Shown: positions 6,034 through 11,040 of the stretch, one piece after another
Position numbering within the stretch: the first letter of the stretch is position 1
Layout of the letters: each line of letters begins with the position of its first letter
NCBI GenBank assembly: GCA_937896295.1
Contig: CALBME010000068.1
Location: 1 to 11,040, forward strand
Direction of reading: 5' to 3'
Origin: an uncultured Micavibrio sp.
GTDB taxonomy: Bacteria; Pseudomonadota; Alphaproteobacteria; Micavibrionales; UBA1664
DNA: 11,040 nt
Made by a program: the position numbers and the translations under genes
The notes under the pieces: model-generated
Databases searched by the model: none
What the model saw: only the letters and a program-made list of their open reading frames with translations
Told to the model about the DNA's origin: nothing

Positions 6034-6707
6034 CAATCGAACAGGCCATGATTCTTGCCGCCGGCATGGGCAACCGCATGCGCCCTCTCACCGATGACCG
6101 GCCCAAGCCGATGGTCGAAGTCGGCGGCAAGCCCATCATCGATTACGCGATTGAATCGATCAAAAAACTGGGTATCCGCAACATCGTCGCCAACACGCAT
6201 TACCGGGCCGATGTGATCGAACCCCATCTGACGGCGCACGGCGTGCGCATTTCACATGAACCCGAATTGCTCGATACGGGCGGCGGCATCAAAAACGCAC
6301 TGAAATATTTTGATGTCTCAAAGCCACTGCTCATTCTGGCTGGCGATTCTATCCTGCTGGGCGAAGACACGCTGCCCGACCTTGCCGCGGCGTGGGATGA
6401 CAGCACGATGGATCTGCTTCTTTTGCTTCAGCCGCTGGAAACCATGAAAATAACGCCCGCTGTCGGCGACTATGCGATGCGGGGCGGTAGGCCCGTGCGC
6501 ACACCTGACCACAGCGGCGATTACATGTGGACCAGTGCGCGTATTCTCAATCCCGCCATTTTCGAAAGTACGCCGGACGGCGCATTTTCATTCCTGTCCG
6601 TGATGGACGCCGCCGAAAAATCCGGGCGGCTTGCCGCACAGGTGCACAGGGGCATATGGCATCACCTGACCACGCCTGATGATGTGGAGCGTGTTAACAA
6701 CGCATGA
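6030..6707 (+). CDS. murU: MurU-like sugar-1-phosphate nucleotidyltransferase
   Basis: MurU makes UDP-MurNAc from UTP and MurNAc-1-phosphate in peptidoglycan recycling that bypasses de novo synthesis. The product is 225 residues, the usual length of the short MurU branch. The N-terminal nucleotide-binding signature is MILAAGMGNRMRPLTDDRPKP (7-27) with Lys26. It is followed by VGGKPIID (31-38), LDTGGGIKNAL (81-91) and the metal-binding LAGDS with Asp106. Near the C-terminus, GIWHHLTTPDDVERV (208-222) aligns with the WxDVGTPERL-type motif. The usual second metal-ligand Asp of gammaproteobacterial MurU (from memory) appears to be His212, and the following GT is TT. I recall His here in other alphaproteobacterial homologues. 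Substrate specificity cannot be read directly, so glucose-1-P or mannose-1-P enzymes remain possible. The neighbourhood (tsaE before, addB after) matches murU in other alphaproteobacteria, but the sugar kinase gene amgK normally found between tsaE and murU is missing. It overlaps both neighbours by 4 nt. Confidence 0.8.
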   Translation: MTIEQAMILAAGMGNRMRPLTDDRPKPMVEVGGKPIIDYAIESIKKLGIRNIVANTHYRADVIEPHLTAHGVRISHEPELLDTGGGIKNALKYFDVSKPLLILAGDSILLGEDTLPDLAAAWDDSTMDLLLLLQPLETMKITPAVGDYAMRGGRPVRTPDHSGDYMWTSARILNPAIFESTPDGAFSFLSVMDAAEKSGRLAAQVHRGIWHHLTTPDDVERVNNA

Positions 6708-9646
6708 ACATCTACACGATCCCCGCTACCGTATCCTTTGTAGACGCGCTTGCGCGCGGTCTGCTGGAACGCAGCAAGGGCGATCCAATCAAACTGGCTG
6801 AAATGACGGTGCTGGTGCCGAACCGCCGCGCGGCGCGCTCCCTGCGCGAGGCGTTTTTACGCAACTCCAACGGCGCCGCGCTTTTACTGCCCGCAATCCG
6901 CCCCATTGGCGACGTCGACGAAGACGCGCTCTCCCTCGGCCCCGGCATCGGCACGTTCGATCAACGCGTGGCCATCAATCCCCTGCGCCGCCAGATGGTA
7001 CTGGCCCGCTACCTGACAAAGGCATGGGGCGATACGTTCAGCATGGCGCAAGCGCTTTCCATGTCTGCGGATCTCGGGCGTTTTCTCGACGCCGTCCACA
7101 CGGAAAACCTCACTCTCGAAAAACTCGACACGCTGGTGCCCGAATCCTACGCCACCCACTGGCAGGAGGTGCTGGGATTCCTGAAACAGGTTTTAAGGGT
7201 ATTCTGGCCCCGGCAGCTGGAGGCGGAAAACGCCCTAGACCCCGGCGCCTATCGCAACGAAATGATCCGCGCCTATACCGACAGCCTGATCGACAATCCA
7301 CCGGCGACGCCGGTGATTGCGGCGGGATCGACAGGATCGATCCCCGCGACTGCCGCGCTTTTGAAAGTGGTCGCAGGCCTGCCGCAGGGCTGCGTCGTCC
7401 TGCCCGGTCTTGATACGCATCTGGACGACGGCGCATGGACGGAAATTGAGGAAGGCCATCCCCAGCACGGCCTCGCCGGCCTGCTGCTGAACGCATTCGG
7501 TATCACGCGTGGCGATGTCAAAACATGGGACGGGGCGCATGGCGCACGGGAACGTGAAAAGCTGATCTCGGCCCTGATGCGCCCGGCATCCACCCTAGAT
7601 GCGTGGACGGCTGCCCCCCTGCCGCCGTCTGCCTTTGAAAATCTGCACCTGATTGAGGCGGATACGATTGACGGCGAGGCCGCGGCGATTGCCGCCATCA
7701 TGCGCGCCCACGCCCAGGACGTGCAGGCAAACGAACCCTGCGTGCTGGTCACGCCCGACCGCGTGCTGGCCGGACGCGTCACCGATTATCTGAAACGCTG
7801 GAACATTACGATTGACGATTCCGCCGGCCAGGCGCTGCCCAAGACCCCCGTCGGCGCATGGCTGTTGCTGCTGGCCGATACGCTGCATGAACAACTGGCG
7901 CCGGTACCGTTGTTAAGCCTGCTCAAACACCCGCTGGCGGGTGGCGGGCGCGAATGGCCGTCCGACGCACCGTCCTTCCGCAGTTTCGTGCGCATGCTCG
8001 ACATGCACGTATTGCGGGGACCGCGCCCCGCGCCGGGTTTTGCAGGGTTATTCACACGCATCTCGGAAATCGACAGGCCCTTGCGCGATGAACTGCGCGC
8101 AGGTCTGCGGGCGCTCGAAAAGCTTTTTGCGCCCGTAGTGGTGGCGCAGGACGCCATCGGTAAATTACGCGCGCTTTTGCTGCTGGCCGAAAACCTCGCC
8201 GCAACAGGCGAATATACGGGCGCGCAGCGCCTCTGGACCGGTGATGCTGGCGAATCCGCCGCCACCGTGACCGCCAGCCTGCTGGAACAGGCGGATGTTT
8301 TCCCCGACCAGCTCGACTGGGCCGGTATTGCCGCCGTCCTCGAAGCCGCCATGGAACAGGTCAGCGTCCGGCCCCGCTTCGGCACCCATCCGCGCCTTGC
8401 CATTCTGGGACCGATCGAGGCACGCCTGTATCAGGCCCGCACCATGATTCTGGGCAGCCTGAATGAAGGCACATGGCCGCGTCTTGCAGATGTTGATGGC
8501 TGGATGTCACGTCCCATGCGCCGCGACTTTGGCCTGCCCGCGCCGGAACAGGCGATCACGCTGGCCGCGCATGATTTTTCACAAGGGCTGGGCGCACACA
8601 CCGTCTACGTCACGCGCAGCAAAAATCGCGACGGCGCGCCCACCGTGCCCAGCCGCTGGGTTCAGCGGCTCAAGGCCGTGTGCACGGCATCCCATGCGCC
8701 CGACATCAGCATCGGCGCAAAAAAATGGATCGATATCGCCCGCGCGCTTGACCTGCCCGCGGGTCCGCCCGCGCCTGTCGGACGGCCCGAATTCAACCCC
8801 CCTCTGGCGACGCGCCCGAAAACCCTGCGCGTGACCGAGATATCACAGCTGCGCCGTGATCCTTACAGCATCTATGCCCGCCATGTTCTGAACCTGGCGG
8901 CGCTCGACCCCATCGATACCGACCCGGATGCGCGCGAACGCGGGACTCTGGTGCACAAGGCGCTCGAACATTACACCCGCACCTTTCCCAAAAATCTGCC
9001 GCCCGACGCCTTGCGGCAACTGCTCGATATCGGCAGGAAAATTTTTGACGAGGCGCAGGCCCATCCCGACATCACCGGCCATTGGTGGCCGCGGTTCCAG
9101 CGCATGGCGCGCGCGCTCATCACTTACGAAGGCGAATGGCGCACCCCCATGCTGCAAAGCTGGGCCGAAGTCAAAGGTACGATGGACCTGAACGGCTTCA
9201 CGCTCAAAGGCCGCGCAGACCGCATCGAACAGCGCCGGGAAGGCTGGGCCGTCATCGATTATAAATCAGGCGGCACGCCCTCGCAGGTTGCCGTGCGTAA
9301 CGGCGATGAACCGCAGCTTCCCCTGCTCGGCGCCATGCTTCTCGCGGGCGCATTCAACGACGCGCTGGGTATTCACACCACCCCGCCGCGGCTGGAGACG
9401 CTCGCCTACTGGCCGGCCGGTGGCAACAGGGATGTGCTGACGCCTGCGCATATGTCCGGCGATCTGGACGAACTGGCGGCACAGGCGCGCGCAGGTCTTG
9501 AATCCCTGATCCGCGCCTATCTGGAAGACGGCATTCCCTATGTGTGCTGGCCGGACCCGGATGTGAAGATCCGCGACGATGATGAATACGCGCATCTTGG
9601 CCGTATTGCCGAATGGTCCGGTCTTGAGGATGAGGACGCCGCATGA
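6704..9646 (+). CDS. addB: AddB, double-strand break repair nuclease subunit
   Basis: AddB pairs with AddA to form the helicase-nuclease that resects DNA ends and loads RecA, the RecBCD counterpart in many bacteria. The product is 980 residues, normal for alphaproteobacterial AddB. The N-terminus IYTIPATVSFVDALARGLL followed by VLVPNRRAARSLREAFL (36-52) is typical; no Walker A P-loop is present, so this subunit should not hydrolyse ATP at that site. DEDAL and RPIGDVDED near 64-75 also fit. The C-terminal PD-(D/E)XK nuclease domain shows TEISQLRRDPYSIYARHVL (about 709-727), GTLVHKALEHY (747-757, His751), GRADRIE (836-842, Asp839) and VIDYKSG (850-856, Asp852 and Lys854 catalytic). The iron-sulphur cysteines of Bacillus AddB are absent: tyrosine and alanine fill the YSIYA stretch, and only one cysteine lies in the tail (YVCWPDP). 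The start overlaps the upstream stop (ATGA); a weak GGAG lies 14 nt upstream. Confidence 0.93.
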   Translation: MNIYTIPATVSFVDALARGLLERSKGDPIKLAEMTVLVPNRRAARSLREAFLRNSNGAALLLPAIRPIGDVDEDALSLGPGIGTFDQRVAINPLRRQMVLARYLTKAWGDTFSMAQALSMSADLGRFLDAVHTENLTLEKLDTLVPESYATHWQEVLGFLKQVLRVFWPRQLEAENALDPGAYRNEMIRAYTDSLIDNPPATPVIAAGSTGSIPATAALLKVVAGLPQGCVVLPGLDTHLDDGAWTEIEEGHPQHGLAGLLLNAFGITRGDVKTWDGAHGAREREKLISALMRPASTLDAWTAAPLPPSAFENLHLIEADTIDGEAAAIAAIMRAHAQDVQANEPCVLVTPDRVLAGRVTDYLKRWNITIDDSAGQALPKTPVGAWLLLLADTLHEQLAPVPLLSLLKHPLAGGGREWPSDAPSFRSFVRMLDMHVLRGPRPAPGFAGLFTRISEIDRPLRDELRAGLRALEKLFAPVVVAQDAIGKLRALLLLAENLAATGEYTGAQRLWTGDAGESAATVTASLLEQADVFPDQLDWAGIAAVLEAAMEQVSVRPRFGTHPRLAILGPIEARLYQARTMILGSLNEGTWPRLADVDGWMSRPMRRDFGLPAPEQAITLAAHDFSQGLGAHTVYVTRSKNRDGAPTVPSRWVQRLKAVCTASHAPDISIGAKKWIDIARALDLPAGPPAPVGRPEFNPPLATRPKTLRVTEISQLRRDPYSIYARHVLNLAALDPIDTDPDARERGTLVHKALEHYTRTFPKNLPPDALRQLLDIGRKIFDEAQAHPDITGHWWPRFQRMARALITYEGEWRTPMLQSWAEVKGTMDLNGFTLKGRADRIEQRREGWAVIDYKSGGTPSQVAVRNGDEPQLPLLGAMLLAGAFNDALGIHTTPPRLETLAYWPAGGNRDVLTPAHMSGDLDELAAQARAGLESLIRAYLEDGIPYVCWPDPDVKIRDDDEYAHLGRIAEWSGLEDEDAA
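9626..9636 (+). promoter_or_regulatory. Double GAGGA ribosome-binding site of addA
   Basis: Two GAGGA sequences (9626-9630 and 9632-9636) lie within the last codons of addB. The second is 6 nt before the ATG at 9643, an ideal spacing. It supports that start and suggests that addA is translated well within the overlapping operon. Confidence 0.6.
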
Positions 9647-11040
9647 CAGCCGAACGCCATACCGACGCCATCGACCTTCAGCGTGAAGCCGACACGCTTC
9701 AGCGCCGCGCCGCGCGCCCGTCCGACCCCGTCTGGGTCGGCGCCTCCGCCGGGTCGGGAAAGACATCCGTTCTGGTGAACCGTCTTCTGCGGCTGATGCT
9801 CCCCTCGAAGGGGCGCGAGGCATCGCCGCCGCATAAAATTCTCTGCATCACTTTCACCAAAGCAGGCGCAAGCGAGGTGACGGAACGCGTTATCAGGACC
9901 TTGCGCGAATGGGCCATCGACCAATCGCCGGTGCTGGAAGCTAAGCTCGAAAAGCTTCTCGAACAACCGGCAGGCGAAGACCAGATCCGCGCCGCGCGCG
10001 CCCTGTTTGCCCGCGTGATCGAGGCACCGGGCGGTATGAAGGTCATGACCATCCATGCGTTTTGCCAGTCGGTGCTGGCCCGCTTTCCGCTCGAGGCCGG
10101 ACTTCCCGCCGGGTTCGAGGTGATGGACGAAGGACAGGCGCGTGACCTGCTGCGCGAAACGCGGCGCCAGATCATCACCCGCCTGCAAAAGGGCGAACCG
10201 CAGGATAAAAAACTACAAAAGGCTTTCGACCTGCTCAGCGCCGTACGCAACGCGGACCAGCTGGAAACCCTGATGGAATCGATGATGGCCGAACGCGCGC
10301 GCCTGCGCGACCTGCTGGCCCGCCACGGCACGATCGACGCGCTGGAACAGGGCGTGTACCGCACCCTCGATGTCCGCGAAGGTGCCAGCCGCGACTTCCT
10401 GATCGACGAATTCCTGCGCGATCTGCCGGAAGACGACATCCGCGCCCTGTCCGCGCGGCTGGAGGGGGACAACAAAACAAATGCGAAAAAAGCCGGTGGC
10501 ATCCATCGCCTTTTGTCTGCGCCCGACCGTCTCGCCGCCTTCGATGAATACCGCAACGCCTTCCTGACCAAATCGGAAGGCACCATCGCCATGGCCAGCG
10601 GCGTGCTCAAGAATGACGAGGGGATGGCGGCCATCTATACCCGCGAAGGCCAGCGCCTGATGGCGCTGGAAACAGCCCTGTGCAATCTCGGCACTGCTGC
10701 CGCCACATCCGCCCTTCTGCGCTTTGCCACGGCTGCGCTGGAAGGTTACGAAGACGCCAAGCGCGCGCGCAACCGCCTTGACTTCGAAGACCTGATCGAC
10801 CGCACGCGCAGGCTGCTTTCCGGCGGCGGCGTCGACTGGGTGCATTACAAGCTCGACGGCGGCATCGACCACATTCTGGTGGACGAGGCGCAGGACACAA
10901 ACCCAGACCAGTGGGATATCGTCGACGCCCTTTACGACGAATTCTATTCCGGCAACGGCATGCGCGAACCCATGACGCGCACGACCTTTGTCGTCGGCGA
11001 TGAAAAACAGTCGATATTTTCGTTCCAGCGGGCGGACCCG
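9643..11040 (+). CDS. addA: AddA, ATP-dependent helicase-nuclease subunit (5' part)
   Basis: AddA is the UvrD-like (superfamily 1A) 3'-5' helicase and second nuclease of the AddAB end-resection complex. The frame is open from 9643 to the right edge, giving the first 466 residues of a protein usually over 1,100 long in this group. Motif I is VGASAGSGKTSVLVNR (32-47), with Lys40 and Thr41 for ATP. Motif Ia is CITFTKAGASEVTERV (68-83); the usual AAA in the middle is AGA. Motif Ib is VMTIHAFCQSVLARFPLEAG. Motif II is ILVDEAQDTNPDQW (411-424), with the DEAQ box Asp414 and Glu415. Motif III, FVVGDEKQSIFSFQRADP (449-466), ends at the window edge. Helicase motifs IV-VI and the C-terminal nuclease domain are beyond the window. 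The ATG overlaps the addB stop (ATGA), ensuring coupled production of the two subunits. The family call is certain on the motifs plus the addB neighbour. Confidence 0.96.
   Translation, partial: MTAERHTDAIDLQREADTLQRRAARPSDPVWVGASAGSGKTSVLVNRLLRLMLPSKGREASPPHKILCITFTKAGASEVTERVIRTLREWAIDQSPVLEAKLEKLLEQPAGEDQIRAARALFARVIEAPGGMKVMTIHAFCQSVLARFPLEAGLPAGFEVMDEGQARDLLRETRRQIITRLQKGEPQDKKLQKAFDLLSAVRNADQLETLMESMMAERARLRDLLARHGTIDALEQGVYRTLDVREGASRDFLIDEFLRDLPEDDIRALSARLEGDNKTNAKKAGGIHRLLSAPDRLAAFDEYRNAFLTKSEGTIAMASGVLKNDEGMAAIYTREGQRLMALETALCNLGTAAATSALLRFATAALEGYEDAKRARNRLDFEDLIDRTRRLLSGGGVDWVHYKLDGGIDHILVDEAQDTNPDQWDIVDALYDEFYSGNGMREPMTRTTFVVGDEKQSIFSFQRADP

Noticed and set aside
9699..10634. Long minus-strand open frame (311 codons) opposite addA
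   Set aside because: The translation is Ser/Arg/Ala-rich with no domain, and it lies wholly opposite clear helicase motifs. GC-rich DNA readily gives such shadow frames.
1..11040. A hidden defence system, mobile element or CRISPR array
   Set aside because: All DNA is accounted for by tightly packed genes with uniform composition. There are no integrase, transposase, terminal repeats, spaced repeats or defence domains apart from AddAB, which is general repair.

Overview
The window is a GC-rich (roughly 60% by eye), densely packed chromosomal segment that reads as alphaproteobacterial. The best evidence is a DivL-type pseudo-histidine kinase, with tyrosine in place of the phospho-accepting histidine, upstream of a tsaE - nucleotidyltransferase - addB - addA run. 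From memory, that order matches the widely conserved alphaproteobacterial block divL-tsaE-amgK-murU-addB-addA. The exact order or family cannot be fixed from the sequence. No RNA genes, insertion sequences, CRISPR arrays, phage genes or islands of foreign composition were seen.

Layout. (1) Positions 1-2073, minus strand: a three-gene operon transcribed leftwards. It holds two tandem paralogous seven-helix membrane proteins that resemble the PQ-loop/SWEET architecture, then the start of an Uup-type ABC-F ATPase that runs off the left edge. Genes overlap by 4 and 8 nt. (2) 2074-2182: a divergent intergenic region. (3) 2183-4492, plus strand: divL, a four-PAS pseudokinase of 769 residues. (4) 4509-5579, minus strand: a ferredoxin/flavodoxin-NADP+ reductase-like flavoprotein, convergent with divL (16-bp gap) and divergent from tsaE (22-bp gap). 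(5) 5602 to the right edge, plus strand: tsaE, a MurU-like sugar-1-phosphate nucleotidyltransferase, addB and the first 466 codons of addA. Each of these junctions is a 4-nt ATGA stop/start overlap.

Function. The rightward operon joins tRNA t6A37 modification (TsaE), probable MurNAc-1-P uridylylation for peptidoglycan recycling (MurU-like), and double-strand-break end processing for recombination (AddAB). DivL would act in the DivK-CckA-CtrA cell-cycle phosphorelay. Most of the window is ordinary housekeeping DNA. The parts most worth a second look are the tandem PQ-loop-like membrane proteins, whose function I do not know and which share an almost identical 30-bp block, and the departures from the expected synteny: no amgK kinase between tsaE and the nucleotidyltransferase, and a flavoprotein gene inserted between divL and tsaE.
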